From: Chlorokybus atmophyticus
Lineage: Eukaryota > Streptophyta > Chlorokybophyceae > Chlorokybales > Chlorokybaceae
DNA length: 64,000 nucleotides
Assembly: GCA_009103225.1 (NCBI GenBank)
Contig: RHPI01002533.1
Span: forward strand, 1,920,616 to 1,984,615
Direction: 5' to 3'
Within the stretch, counting starts at the first letter, position 1; each line of letters opens with the position of its first letter. Positions 13,382-24,732 of this stretch are shown piece by piece. The notes beneath the pieces are model-generated. The model saw only the letters and a program-made list of their open reading frames with translations, had not been told where the DNA came from and did not search any database. Position numbers and translations under genes: made by a program.

Positions 13382-13640
13382 GGAGCTGTGTGTGTGTGCG
13401 TGCGTGCGTGCGTGCACAAGCATGCACATGTGCATGTGCGTGTATGCATGCGCATGGGTGGCAGCTATGCTTGCCAACAAAAACAGCGCGGGGGAGGGTG
13501 GGGTGGGGGGTGGGGGGCTGACTGGCATGTGTGCAGGTAAGGGCTGGAGAAAAGCAGGCAGGCAGGTGTGCGTGTGTTCGTGAGTGCGTGCTGTGTGTGC
13601 GTGCATGTGGTTATATGTGTGTGTGTTCGTACACAACTGA
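13382..13640. repeat. (TG)n/(CGTG)n-rich tracts
   Basis: Two imperfect TGTG/CGTG tracts (about 13388-13450 and 13566-13632) flank a G-rich block near 13490-13520. Similar GT-rich sequence continues to about 14040. The overlapping Cys/Val-rich and Thr/His-rich ORFs come from the repeat. Confidence 0.7.
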
Positions 13641-14439
13641 AGTTGGGTTGCCACCGCCGCAGCGCCACCGCTGCCGCCAATCCACCAGCGTTGCCTGCTG
13701 CCTAAGGGGCCAGCAGCGCACTGGCGGAGCTAGGTGCGGGAGGAAAGTTGAGGGTGGGAGATGGGAGATGGGTAAAGAGCAACAAATCAGGCAACAGTAT
13801 TGCAGGTACACACTGCACGCACACAGCTACGCGTGTGGCTGTGTGCGTGCAGTGTGTACGTACGTTTGAGCGTGTTTGTGTTGGTTTTGTTGGGTAGAAA
13901 CGCACGGTATTCGTGTCCACAATGCGTGTGTGTGGGTTGGTGTGATAGTGCGTGCCACATGTGTGCGTGCGTGCTGTGTCCCTGCATGTGTTCGTGCGTG
14001 TATGTGCGACGCGTACTGTGCGTGCATGCTGGTGCGTCATGTGTCTCTTACAAAGTGAGCCGAAGATAACTTGCCGCTGCTCCACGGGCTGCTTGTAGGC
14101 GGGCTGTTAATGCCGTCGCTAGCAGCCCACCGGCCGAGCTGGTGGCTTGAGGAGAGGAGCGGAGCTTTGGAGACGGATGATTGTTAAGGATGTTCAAAAG
14201 CCTGGGGGGCCGCCGCCGTCAACGCCCCCGCCGCCGCCGCCGCCGCTTCCGCCACTGCCCTGCGCACCTCAACTCTCAGCTAGTTTTCTGGACGAAAACT
14301 TGAATCAAATTCTTCCAGCTGCAGCCGTTTTCTCCTGGAAAGCGCTGCCAAACAGTGAGAAGAAAGGTGCAATCCCGGTCAAATCGCTTTGTAGTCCGAT
14401 AATAGTAATAGTTCTACCGGCCGTCTCCTCCGAATAAAG

Positions 14440-14732
14440 TAAGTTTACGTCCGGCGGTTCTTCCAAAAGTGTCCACCGGAAGAAAACAGTCGATGCTACT
14501 AGCAGAAAGTGTGTATGCCGGCAATCTAGGAGGTTGTGACCGTTGTGTTTCCCGAGCGGCGTCGGCTTTCATGGGTAATACATAGAAATCCACGAAATAC
14601 TGTGCACTGTATTCTGTCGTATCTTCGACTGCGAAATGGAAGAAGCATGGGTTTCTTCCAATGTAACACGACTCCATGCCCTTCAAGTTCAAGTTTTCGC
14701 GACGGGTTGAAGATTGGTGGTACACATCTCAT
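14440..14732 (-). other. Unidentified possible coding segment
   Basis: A minus-strand open frame of about 100 codons has a balanced composition (for example FAVEDTTEYSAQYFVDFYVL), unlike the surrounding GT-rich sequence. It has no recognised domain and no clear splice sites. It could be an exon or an old transposon fragment. Confidence 0.25.
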
Positions 14733-14777
14733 TTCACCTTGGATGCTGTCTCCTAAAAATATTAGTCAATGTAGTAG

Positions 14778-15101
14778 TTGGCAGCCGAAACACAAAACAT
14801 GCTGGGGCAAGCATTTCACCACGTGCTCGACGCTTGTGTGCGCCGCACACTGGCGCACGAAGACCTCCCCGCGACCAGGGTGTGGGCATTCATGACGCCT
14901 TACAGGCAACGTGTCACGTGTGCATTGCAGCGTGTGCAAAGTATAGCAGTGCTCGAACGTGGAGCGGTAGCGGTGCCTGGCTGGGCGTCGACGTCGGCGG
15001 CCGCTTTGGAGGAGAACGCGCTGCTAGCTGCACACGTGTTGCTTGACAAGGCTTGCATGCTTGGCTGCACTTTGCAAGTATGGACACGCAAGTATATGTG
15101 A
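14778..15101 (+). CDS. Hypothetical protein segment, YRQRV motif copy 1
   Basis: An open frame of 107 codons rich in Ala, Leu and Val with helical character. Its middle reads FMTPYRQRVTCALQRVQSIA. A related stretch is found 1.2 kb downstream (15976-16179: FVAQYRQRVAVPLQLAQATA). Both keep YRQRV followed by an amphipathic Ala/Leu helix, so they may be two exons of one gene with an internal repeat. I do not recognise the family. The start is uncertain because the frame is open upstream. Confidence 0.3.
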   Translation: MAAETQNMLGQAFHHVLDACVRRTLAHEDLPATRVWAFMTPYRQRVTCALQRVQSIAVLERGAVAVPGWASTSAAALEENALLAAHVLLDKACMLGCTLQVWTRKYM

Positions 15102-15975
15102 ACACTCGTTTGGGCTAGCATATGCTCACTCGCAGGCTCTCTTTATCATATACCTGGCCCACTTCGCTAGGCCCGTTTTGCTCATAATCATCCGTGGCCT
15201 TGTGTTTGGAAAACCGTCTACAATTCTTCAGCTCCATGCAGACAGCGATCTCTCCTCTAATTGATCGCCGACGATGCATTAAACACGGGCGTCCGTTTTT
15301 AGCACTTCCACATCGAAGTTCCGTCTTGTTTGATATGCCACAACTTGGATGTGGAAACCACTTTGCATCTGTTTATTCAATGCGGTTTGGGTTCCACTCT
15401 CTGATCTTGATGTGTGTCAAGGTTCGCAGGTACGTTCGACGCCTCGTCCACTTCTCTAGTGTTCGGGGTGGGTGTTCCTGTCCATCCATCCTCTCTTTCT
15501 AGCATGTGGAAGGCTGCCTGCCCCATCGCGCTGTGGTGCCTTTGGTGCTACCGCTGTTCACACCGTTATGGTAATTCCCCTCCTTCACAGCAAGTGCTAC
15601 ACACGCGTTTTCTGCAAGCTATGTCTCTGCATGCATGGGAAGAGTGGGGGCTTGTTTCTTCATCCCCCTTCCGAGACAACAAGCGCCAGATCGCTCTTCA
15701 TCGCATGTAGTCTTCTTGAAGCCTGTTCCCCGTCTTCAGCTCTGTTTCTTACTCTTTTCCCCTTCCAATAGCTACATGGCTTAGCTGGGACTTGCCTACG
15801 ATTGTGTGTCTAGGAAACCTAGGTTCTGTGCTTGAACTCATGCTCTTGATAATATAAAAACTGAACATGTTTGAAATAAAACAAAAACTCGTATTGTGCA
15901 ATAATAAACCGTTAATGAGCAGTAGTATTGAGCACAATTATGGACTACGACCCATAGCTAGCGCATGCATGTCAT
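15102..15975. other. No gene recognised
   Basis: Open frames on the plus strand (15194-15502, 15414-15710, 15472-15771) have no identifiable motif and overlap each other in different frames. The 3' half is AT-rich. Confidence 0.35.
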
Positions 15976-16179
15976 GTGTTTTATGAGGCGCAATACATGG
16001 TGCGCTTCGTTGCTCAGTATCGGCAGCGCGTAGCCGTGCCGCTGCAGCTAGCGCAAGCGACGGCAGTGTTGGCATTGGCCACTGCGGCCATCCGCATCAT
16101 CGGGAGACATCAGGACGACTCAGCGCCCGCAATGGCCTTACTCAATGTCGCTGCCCTGATTTATGATGATGTTGTGTAG
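15976..16179 (+). CDS. Hypothetical protein segment, YRQRV motif copy 2
   Basis: A 67-codon open frame ending in TAG. It shares YRQRV and the following Ala/Leu-rich helix with 14778-15101 and ends LLNVAALIYDDVV. It may be a terminal or internal exon of the same unidentified gene. The stop lies in TGTAG/GTTTTC, so a splice acceptor there is also possible. Function unknown. Confidence 0.3.
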   Translation: MFYEAQYMVRFVAQYRQRVAVPLQLAQATAVLALATAAIRIIGRHQDDSAPAMALLNVAALIYDDVV

Positions 16180-16689
16180 GTTTTCAGTGAGTTGTACGGA
16201 TGTTAAATGTGCGGGGTTTTGACAGCTCATGAACTCACTGTCCCCATGTAATTCAATCGTTGTTGTTTTATGGCAGGCATGGCTTGCAGCTGTACACCGC
16301 CAGTATAAAGCTGTCACCGTATCCTCCAGGCGGCGGTGGTAGTGGCGGCGGCGGCGGGTGTATATGTGTGGTTGTCAGCTATGCGCATCCGTGCTAGCAG
16401 TTGTAATGCCTGCACCTTGATACACAGTGTACCAGTGGAGAGTTTCCGAGCCCCCATCAACCATTGTAAGTTGATATGCAAGGAGAAGCTTGTTGCCCTA
16501 AGCAAGGCGCTAGCAATGCTGTGCATGCGTTGCAATGACAATTTTGCATTGCTGCTATTATTTGCACTTTTTGTATGGTAGTATCAGCTATGTGCATGGG
16601 TCGTGCGGTTTGCGGTAAAGCGTGCAACCCTGCATGGCGGGTTGATTGGTGCTGACTTGACGTGTGTAGCCTATCCCATTACGCATCGC

Positions 16690-17040
<351 letters not shown>

Positions 17041-17574
17041 TGTGAGACTGCAATCAATTCCTGTTTCAGCAAGTGGTGTGCATGTTACACTTTTATTGCC
17101 ACTTGGGCAAAAAAGTGCTGCACACGTCAGGTCACCGTTACAAGGCGTTCACTTCAACAACAAATTGCGCCACATAAAGCACCTAACTTCTGCAAGTTGT
17201 TCTGCAACATGTGCCCATTAAAGCATGCGTTACTGTGATTCCCTACCAACCTTGCTCTTCCTACGCAGAGCGTTCATTTATCTAGCAAAGCAATCACTTA
17301 TATCACTGTTACTACCCTTGTGCCCTGATGGATGCACTGGAGAAGTTGCTGAATTGAGGGCAGTAGCCGAGTCATGTAAGCGGCCACGGCACGGCGCGAC
17401 GCTTGGCTACCGTTAAGACTGAGGTAGCATCAGCTATACCTGTAGTAGTGCGTGGCACCATCATTAAAGACGAGTTTACCGCCGCAAAAGCCACACGGCT
17501 ACCAAAAGTAGAGCTGCGCGTGAGAGACTGCTTCGACAATGGATGCGTAGGCGGAGGCTGTTGCTGAAGCCGCA
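17041..17574. other. No gene recognised
   Basis: Unique sequence between the TC tract and the first retrotransposon-like ORF. No motif, repeat or RNA gene is visible. Confidence 0.4.
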
Positions 17575-18143
17575 GTGGTTGCTACTTTGGCCACAGTGGC
17601 TCGAGGAGTTGCGGCACCCATTCCGGGAACAACCTCACAACTTGATACCTTCAACGAGCCCGCAGCCAACTGCAAATCTATCTCAGTAGGATCAGCCATT
17701 GTGGGACTGCCAGCATTCACCGTCCCAGCAGCTCGCTCTAAATCTTTGCTACAGGACCTACACACGGCACTATGGCGTACATTCCCCGCGCAAACCAGCC
17801 ACAAGGTTGAGGAGCTAAGGCGCTTCAGAAGCAAAATTGATGAAGATCCTTTGCATGTATACACCCGCCTCGCGCCGCTTTTGAGAGACACCGGTGGTTG
17901 CGTTATCAGCGACAAAACGGCAGATGTTGTACACATCAACCAGCTAGAATATCCGTCGAGAGACACTGTTAGTCTAGCCGTCAGGCTTCGACGGCGTTCA
18001 ATGATATCCGATGTAGTGGCTACTCCTTGGTACAAGCCTTTGAGGTTGCATGCGCGCTACACGAGCGGCGTGTGTGGGAGAAGGCTGTACATGATACATG
18101 AACACATCCAGCTCGCATTCGGCGGTCCCACCTCTACAAATTA
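17575..18143 (+). pseudogene. Possible retrotransposon Gag-like fragment
   Basis: A 189-codon open frame. Its centre (LWRTFPAQTSHKVEELRRFR, then a DEDPLHVYTRLAPLL-like segment) resembles the region of retrotransposon Gag proteins where an LRR/FRS segment precedes a Y-x-x-R-L/F motif. The flanks are not alignable by eye. It sits next to gypsy remnants at 18.2-19.9 kb, which supports the idea, but the assignment is weak and the start is unknown. Confidence 0.3.
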
Positions 18144-18184
18144 GGCAGCGTGACCGCTCTCGCAACGCCCAGCCCTTTAAATTG

Positions 18185-19215
18185 GTGCGCTGTCGGGACG
18201 AGGACAGTCGAGGGTCACGCTCTCTCGAAAAGCTGCGGGAAAAGGATATGCCCATTAGACATGCTGATGCAGCACGCTATATTATGTTATCAAAAGCAAG
18301 AGATACCTGAGCTCTCATGGTGCCAAGCCCCACCAGAGCTTGTCCACTGCTGAGTAACACTGACATATGGAGATGCTCCCCCACCATAGTATACATGCTG
18401 TGCTGTAGGGCACATAATCAATAAGCCATTACTCTAGGTAGCGCTGTTTACACAGTTCTTTGCATGAGTGGAAAATTTACTACACTGTTTGGTGAGGTGA
18501 ATCAGCAAGCAACACGTGGACGCTATGCCAACAAGCACACTAAAACCAAGCATACTAAGCTCGCAGCAATAACAACCATAGTGCACAAGAGCATGCACAG
18601 GCGCTCACGCGGTGAGAAGATTCTTAGTAACTGGGACGGCGTATTCGTAGTCAAGCCGCTTCACAAGCTCTTTGCTTTCTCATTTACAGTGTCACCAGCT
18701 GGTCCGGTAAACACCGTGACTACTACTATTACAAGTCAAATCACGATTGTTCAAAAAATAAGCATATTGGTCATATCGAGGCTACTTCTACAAACTTCCC
18801 GACTCAATATAAACATAACTTATAACTAGACTCACAACTGAACAGCTACTCGCGGTGCCTACGTAGGCTAAAGATATAAGGTAGTCTAAAGTTATAGCTA
18901 TTGGTCAGTTGCGCGCGCGGGTCTTCATGCTGGTAGGTCGGGCAAGGGACTGCATGTAAGCATGCTCAATGAAGGTTGGCATGCGAGGACAATGGGCACG
19001 ACAGCTGTCGGGACGAGGAGAGTCGAGGGTCACGTTGCCTGTGATAGCTGCGAGAAAGGATATGCCCACTAGACGTGCCACTGCAGCACGATGTACCACG
19101 TTAGCAAAAGCAAAAGACAACCCAGCTCTCATGGTGCCAAGCCCCACCGGAGCTTGTCCACTGCCGAGTGGAGATGATCCCCATCATAACAAACCTGCTA
19201 TGCTGTAGGACACAC
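18185..19215. repeat. Diverged direct repeat pair (possible LTR-like copies)
   Basis: Segments 18185-18430 and 18998-19215 are clearly related. Both hold GCTGTCGGGACGAGGA, then CGAGGGTCACG, AAGGATATGCCCA and CCAAGCCCCACC in the same order and orientation. They are about 810 bp apart. Position and orientation (just beyond the 3' end of the minus-strand gypsy pol fragment) suggest LTRs or a duplicated retrotransposon tail. The middle, 18431-18997, holds an open frame without a known motif. Confidence 0.55.
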
Positions 19216-19267
19216 AGTAAACAAGTCACCCCCCCTGAGTTTCCGAGAGAGGTTCCAGCTTGAGAGA

Positions 19268-19880
19268 TCAGCCTCTGGCGTAAGCGAGGAGGGCCATTAA
19301 CGTGACAGTCGTCGCACCAAAATTCCTCCATGGGACTTCTTCCAGCGGGGGTTGCAAACAGTAGCAATGCAGTCCCTTGTTGCAGCCATCGCATAACATT
19401 ATCTTTGAGTCATCGGCGGCGCTGCCACAGTGCTCGCAACGCGTGTTGCGCGAGGGGCAAGGGTGCTTGATGCGCCCGAAACCACATGTAGGGAAGGTGG
19501 CATGGTGCGCCATTCACCATGTTGTCCTTCAGCCTCTTGCCATTCTGACCGAGGAGGTCCAGCACACCTGTGGGGTACACCTTTAGTACCTTGTAGTTAG
19601 TGTGGCCGATGGAGGTGTTCAGCGTGTCTTTAGTAGCTTCCATGTGGTAGACAAACTCTCCTGCTTGGAACCGTCGCTGGCGCTCCTTGTAGAAGCCACT
19701 GCACACGCGCTCGTAGCGAAGCATGTCGCGGTGCATGATGCGCAAGTCACTGAAGGCCGTGGGGACGGTGCGCTCGAACAGGGCTGCGCGTGTTGTGATG
19801 TCGTGGTGTATGCAGTCGAGGTCGTCGAGTATGTTCACCACACTATCCACCTCCTGCTGTGCTCAAAAAGGAAGCAACGG
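19268..19880 (-). pseudogene. Ty3/gypsy pol fragment: integrase C-terminus plus PHD finger
   Basis: A minus-strand fragment holds the post-catalytic integrase region (YERVCSGFYKERQRRFQAGE, then YPTGVLDLLGQNGK) and the junction APCHLPYMW. A PHD-type zinc finger follows in another frame (CEHCG, ILCDGCNKGLHCYCLQPPLEE). The same order occurs in the second gypsy copy at 23.6-23.9 kb, so the integrase-PHD arrangement belongs to the family. The fragment has a frameshift at the junction near 19430. Its 5' end stops at about 19880, where copia sequence starts soon after, so the upstream catalytic core is missing. A purine tract at 19232-19240 (minus strand) followed by TGA could be the polypurine tract before a 3' LTR. 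Confidence 0.75.
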
Positions 19881-19954
19881 CGGCCGTCCGAATAGTAAGT
19901 AGTAAGGGCTATACTTGCGCAGAGCTGCCTGCTTTGATGGTCGGTGTGGAGAAT

Positions 19955-20461
19955 AACATGTTATGCAGTGTCATTTACATGTATAGCATACGACACTTAT
20001 GTGCTATTGTTCAGTCAGCTTAGCTAGCCCTTTGTACCTTATTGTACCTTATTAAATTGGTACTTAATAAGCTACTCAAACACTGCAGTTGTATGTATAG
20101 TCTGTAGGCAAGTAGGACTGATACAATCTGATATGGTCCTTGGTAAGACCCAAACTGAGGGCCCAGAGCCGACATGCCGCGGACTATTGGGTTGGTTCAT
20201 TTCTCTGGTCACTTCGTTGGCGGTGTAGCTCTGCTCTTACCATTGTGCTATGTATGCTTGTCTTGCATGGTTGCATGCAGCAGCTCTAGTCGACAGGTGT
20301 TAGGCCCACATCTCCGTGTGTAGAGCTAGCTACTATGAGAGAGTGTTCTCCTCTGTGTGTGAGGTTGTAGGAGCTTTCAGCTGAGAGTCTGAGAGGTACA
20401 GCAAACGAGCAGGAGGACTGTGGGGTTCAGCTGTGAAGTTCAGCCAGCAGCAGACAGCAGG
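19955..20461 (+). repeat. Ty1/copia 5' LTR-like sequence
   Basis: The stretch 19955-20235 is homologous to 50632-50905. Both contain ACATGTATAGCATA, TTAGCTAGCCCT, CTGCAGTTGTATGTATAG and CCCAAACTGAGGGCCC in order. They lie on the two sides of copia coding remnants, so they are read as the paired LTRs of one element. The halves after about 20235 do not align, so the LTR ends are uncertain. The two copies differ at many positions, pointing to an old insertion. Confidence 0.65.
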
Positions 20462-22237
20462 ATGGCAACCACTAGATCAGAGAAGGAGAAGTTCACCATT
20501 AACCTTTGGGAGATGACAGCTACGCCAGCAAGAGTTTTGAGAGGAAGATGAGGCTCATCTACAAAGAGCTGTGGGACTACGTTGCCTCAAAGGGGAGTGC
20601 GCCAATTGGTAACAAGTCTGCATGGATGCGAAGCAGTTTGCATGCTTTGGCTTATTGTGTATGCACGTCGAGCCATGTCATAGGCCACTGCTAAATATGC
20701 AATCTGATGTCAAGCATGCATGAAAAGCTGTGAAAAATATGTTGTTTATACACTCTGTTGGCCGTAACATTGAGCTCAAGCAAGCGTTCAATGACACATA
20801 CAACACACAACGACATGAGGAAGCTTGCTAGTGAGACAGTTACAGAGTTTTGGGGACGTGTACAGAAGCTTAGAAGTAATTTGACCTCTATAGGAGATTC
20901 ATTCTTAGAGGATGATCTGTGCTTGAAGGTGTTGTTTGGGTTGCCATGAGAGTTCAAGATTGTTGTGATCATGTTGGAGGGTATCAGTACCAATCAGAAG
21001 TCGTCCCTCAAACAGATGTTGCCAATCCTATTGAAGACAAAATTAAGGATCAAGGGCAACGAGGCTGATGGAAAGTCCAGTGCGTTCGTTGCTCGAGCGC
21101 AGTCATCTGAAGAAGCTAGTACAAGCAACAACAGCAATGGCAACAGGGGTGGAGATTGGAAGCAGCAGAAGCCTTGCAAGAGGAAGTGCTTTTATTGCGA
21201 CCAAGTTGGGCACAGGAAGAGTGATTGTCAGCTGCTGAAGTCAGCAAAACGCAATCCACAGGGTGGACAGAGAGAGTGGGTGGAGGAGTTGTCTTTACAG
21301 CATCCACAAGAAGACAGATGTCTAAGTGGGTGTTCGATTCTGGTTGTACACAGCACCTTACTCTGGATGCTGGGCTGCTATAGATCCACAAGATTCATAC
21401 AAGTCCCCGCACTGTGGAGGTGTTGGGTGGGAGCCTGCAGGTAGCAGGTACAGGCCCAGCAGTGCTTCAATGCAAGGTGGGAGAAGGTGTGTAAAGGGTG
21501 GAGGTGAATAAGGTTCTTCGTGTCCCACGTACACAGGCTAGCCTCTTCTCCTAAAGGTTGCATAAAAGGCTGGAGCTGATCCGTTAGGAAAAGGAGCAAA
21601 GATCTGTCTTAAGGTTGATGGCAAGGTCTGCCTCATCGCGAGAGAACAACAGGACGAGCTTTAGCGGAAAGGAGGAAACTGAGACTGACAAGGCACTGGT
21701 GGCGACAGTTCCTGAATCAGCTGAACTTGGGCATCGAAGGTTTAGACACCTTGGGCATGACAACTTTCATCGTCTAGTGGCTGAAGATCTGGTCATAGGC
21801 ATTAATGTGAGCAAGGCGTAGATCAAGTCGTCTAGAGGTGTGTTGTGCGAGCCATGCGTGCTGTCCAATATGCATAGGCAACCTTTGTAGAAGTCTAAGA
21901 GCGTCAGCGAGCACGTTGGACAGTTGGTGCACGCAGATGTGTGTGGTCCGTTACCAGAGCCATTGAAGGGGAGAGCATCGTACATTGTCACCTGCCTTTA
22001 TGACTTCTTTAAGCTATCATTGGTGCGTCCTGTGAAGCTCAAGTCAGATGTCTCAGCTGTGGTGAAAGAGGTGGTACTGTGGTTGAAGAATGTGTCCGGC
22101 AAATCTGTGAAAATAGTCAGAAGTAACAGAGGAGGGGAGTACCTGAATAAAGAGCTGTCCTCATCCTGATCTTCACAAGGCATTGTGCATTAGACAACAG
22201 CCCTATACACTCCGCAGCAGAATGGTGCTGTAACGAT
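20462..22237 (+). pseudogene. Ty1/copia gag-protease-integrase remnant
   Basis: Order of parts: a Gag (UBN2-type) region from about 20500 to 21120; a CCHC zinc knuckle (CFYCDQVGHRKSDC, about 21188-21230); a protease active site VFDSGCTQH at 21330; a GAG-pre-integrase motif LGHRRFRHLGHDNFHRL at about 21725; and the integrase core (VHADVCGPLP at 21928, then RSNRGGEYLNKEL). At least six frame changes or stops are seen, so it is not functional. The integrase is cut near 22237 by a 1-kb insertion and resumes at 23213. No reverse transcriptase is present anywhere in this element. Confidence 0.85.
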
Positions 22238-23212
22238 ACCACTCACTTACTTGCTGGACGGCTTGGCAAACTTATGCACAAGGACTTACTTCCGGAAGCC
22301 CGACCAGCAACACACGGTGCAGTACCTTGAAGGGGAAGTCACAGCACCGCACCAAGGAAGGAGAGGATGCCACCAACCTCGCTACTCTGCTCCTACACAC
22401 ATGCACACTCTAGCACACCCCACACACATATGCAGAGCTGCCACAAGCATCACACCCCACATGCAATGAGAGGGAGAGCCCCTTGAACAACCAAACTAGG
22501 CACCCCACACACAAGAGTCGAGTATGCACATGCTGAGTTCCTTCAACACTCGTTGAGGCCGTTCATATACCCCCTCTTTGCTGCTCTCCGACCTGGAACA
22601 TCCAAGTCGAAGGCTACTTGCCTTGTCATGGCTGCGTTGACCACAACTCATGTCTAGGGCTACCACATCAGCCCTTGGACCTCTTGTTTAATATTCAAGA
22701 CTGATCACACATCAGCCTCGGACATTGTGAACGTCCTTGGCTGGTCACATCAGCCTTGGACATCATAAACATCACCCTTGGGCAATGTTCACGACCTTGG
22801 CTGGTCATATCAGCCTAGGACATCACACACATGCATACATGCATCCCTATGCATACATATGCGCGCATATGCACATATGCGCATGCATGCATACACATGC
22901 ATACATCTAGTACGTACCTCATATCCTCACATATGCACTCATATGCGGACATATGCACCTGCAAACATATGCACACACATGCGGACACATGGCTCACATG
23001 GCCATGTCTCAATGGTACCAACCAGCTCTGTGCTTGCTGATATGCAATACCTTGTGTAGTTTATCTCACTCAAGGCCTCATAGGCTCAAGAGCAGACCAC
23101 GTGAGAGCCACCCCACAAGCACTACACATGCTTATGACATGGAAAACGCACCCGGTCTCATCTTACTTACAGAAGTAAGGAACAGAGAATGAGTTTAGCC
23201 AGCCTTATATGC
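22238..23212. mobile_element. About 1-kb insertion within the copia integrase
   Basis: The copia integrase frame stops after a QQNGA-type motif at about 22235 and continues with KLNLTLMERVCAML at 23225. The foreign stretch has no coding sequence. It holds three degenerate copies of a repeat with TGGTCACATCAGCCTTGGACAT (22690-22830) and a TATGCA/CATATG-rich tract (22827-23000). Exact ends and target duplication are not clear. A solo LTR or non-autonomous element is plausible. Confidence 0.5.
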
Positions 23213-23362
23213 GTGACAGCAGCAGAGAAGCTGAATCTGACTTTGATGGAGAGAGTTTGTGCTATGCTGAGTGATGCAAAGTGGGAGTATTGCGGATGGG
23301 CAGAAGCGGTCTTAACGGCCAACTACATCTGGAATAAATCGCCAGTGCGTGCTCAAGCAAAG
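23213..23362 (+). pseudogene. Ty1/copia integrase, continued
   Basis: This segment carries the end of the integrase catalytic domain: LMERVCAMLSDAKWEYCGWA, followed by VLTANYIWNKSPVRAQAK. It is the direct continuation of the frame lost at about 22237. It is cut at 23362 by the gypsy element. The copia frame resumes at 50446 with VFGCIAYVL, 27 kb away. Confidence 0.8.
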
Positions 23363-23513
23363 TGTTGTGCCTTCCCTCATCGTGGCTTCAACTCGTCGTA
23401 AACCACCTTGACATGCATGTCCGCATGCTATTGTACACCATAAGACCATGTCATGCTGTCTCATGCATTGTCTCTCATAACATGGTAGACACACACAATG
23501 AAAGATGCGTGTC
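23363..23513 (-). repeat. Putative short LTR of the gypsy element
   Basis: The block begins TGTTGTGCC and ends GCGTGTCA on the plus strand (TG...CA). On the minus strand it follows a purine tract (AGGGGGTGG) downstream of the integrase-PHD ORF, as expected for polypurine tract then 3' LTR. It directly abuts the copia fragment. No matching 5' LTR was found near 49.7-50.4 kb, so the call rests on position and end bases only. Confidence 0.4.
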
Positions 23514-23921
23514 ACCACCCCCTACAGTTGAGCGCCAACGCCCTCGTGCGCCTTCGGCTGGCTCACACGCTCACCGCGTAGTCCTTGTACACGCCGGTCA
23601 GTACCATGCTCCATCAGGGATCTCCTCAAGTGGTGGATAAAGGCACTCCATGTGCCAACCGGCAACACACTTGTAGCATAGTAGCATGGTGTCCCAGCCC
23701 TCTGCTCGGCCACACCGCTCACAACGGTGGCCCACATTTGGTATGGCCAAAGCCGGATCCAGCATGTCATCCACATTTGGCATATGACAAGGGCCGCAGC
23801 TCTTCATGTGCTCCTTGGTGGTCCTGGCATCAGCTCCCTCCAACAACAGCTCTGCACACGAAGGATGGTGCGGCTCGCACTTGTATCCAACGTATCCTTA
23901 GTCTTCCTCAATAGGTACACG
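23514..23921 (-). pseudogene. Ty3/gypsy pol 3' end: integrase tail plus PHD finger
   Basis: On the minus strand this reads KTKDTLDTSAS, then CGPCHMPNVDDML, then a PHD-type finger (CERCG, LLCYKCVAGWHMECLYPPLEE, WYC). It is the 3' continuation of the pol frame that ends at 47453. The CACTA element at 23922-47452 sits between the two parts. A frame change near 23830 separates the integrase tail from the finger. ACG at 23919-23921 is the left copy of the target duplication. Confidence 0.85.
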
Positions 23922-23954
23922 CACCGGTAATTCTGGACCCCCCGAATTTCTGAA
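23922..23954 (+). repeat. Left terminal inverted repeat of the large CACTA element
   Basis: The first 11 bases are identical to the opposite end, and about four fifths of the first 33 match. The block continues into the C-rich CCCCCCGAATTT motif and then into the sub-terminal GAATA-rich array. Confidence 0.9.
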
Positions 23955-24640
23955 AATTCAGCGCATTTGCCCTGAATACTCATCTGTTTTATGTGTGAAC
24001 TCGCCACTTGCGTGGCTGCAGAGGTCGCTGTTACGATTGCTGATTATTCAGGCCAAATGCCCTGAATACAAGCAATGGATATTCACACGTTTTAGTCATG
24101 AATAATTGTAGTTGTCCATCTCGCACACAACCTCCTACATGTGAGTAGTTATTCACTCGCGACAGAACTGCATATTCAGTCTTCTTAGGTATACATGGTC
24201 CTAGACTTGTACCATGGCACCAAGTGATTATTCATACTTTGTGTGCATGAATATTTACAGCGCCTGCTCTCACACTATGTCCTCCTTATAGGTAATTATT
24301 CACACGCATATTGGCTTAATGTTCACACATACTAAAGCTGTTTCAACAGCACATGTACCACACTGGCGAGTGATTATTCATACGATTTGTGATTGAATAA
24401 TACAGCATATCTGCTCTCACACAATCTTATATATGAGTGGTTATTCACCCATAGTATGGTTGAACACTGCTGCCTTTGGTTGACTTTTCACGCGAATGAT
24501 AATTGAATAATACAGCACTTCTGCTCACACACATAGTCCTACATATAAGTGGTTATTCACTCACATTTTGGTTGAATAATCACTGCATCTTGCTATCGTC
24601 AACAGCTGTGACATAGCATAGCTGTGACATAGCACATAGC
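23955..24640. repeat. Left sub-terminal repeat array
   Basis: About fifteen scattered copies of a short motif related to TGAATAATCAC / GTGATTATTCA occur in both orientations, roughly every 40-60 bp. Similar motifs fill the right sub-terminal region. In CACTA elements such repeats are binding sites for the TnpA-type protein; that role is inferred here. Confidence 0.75.
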
Positions 24641-24732
24641 AATCAGTCCAGCCGGTGAATTTGGACAACAATGTCAGCTGAATGGCAGCTGACTCGAACA
24701 ACAAATTCACTGATGTCTACAATGTATGCTAC

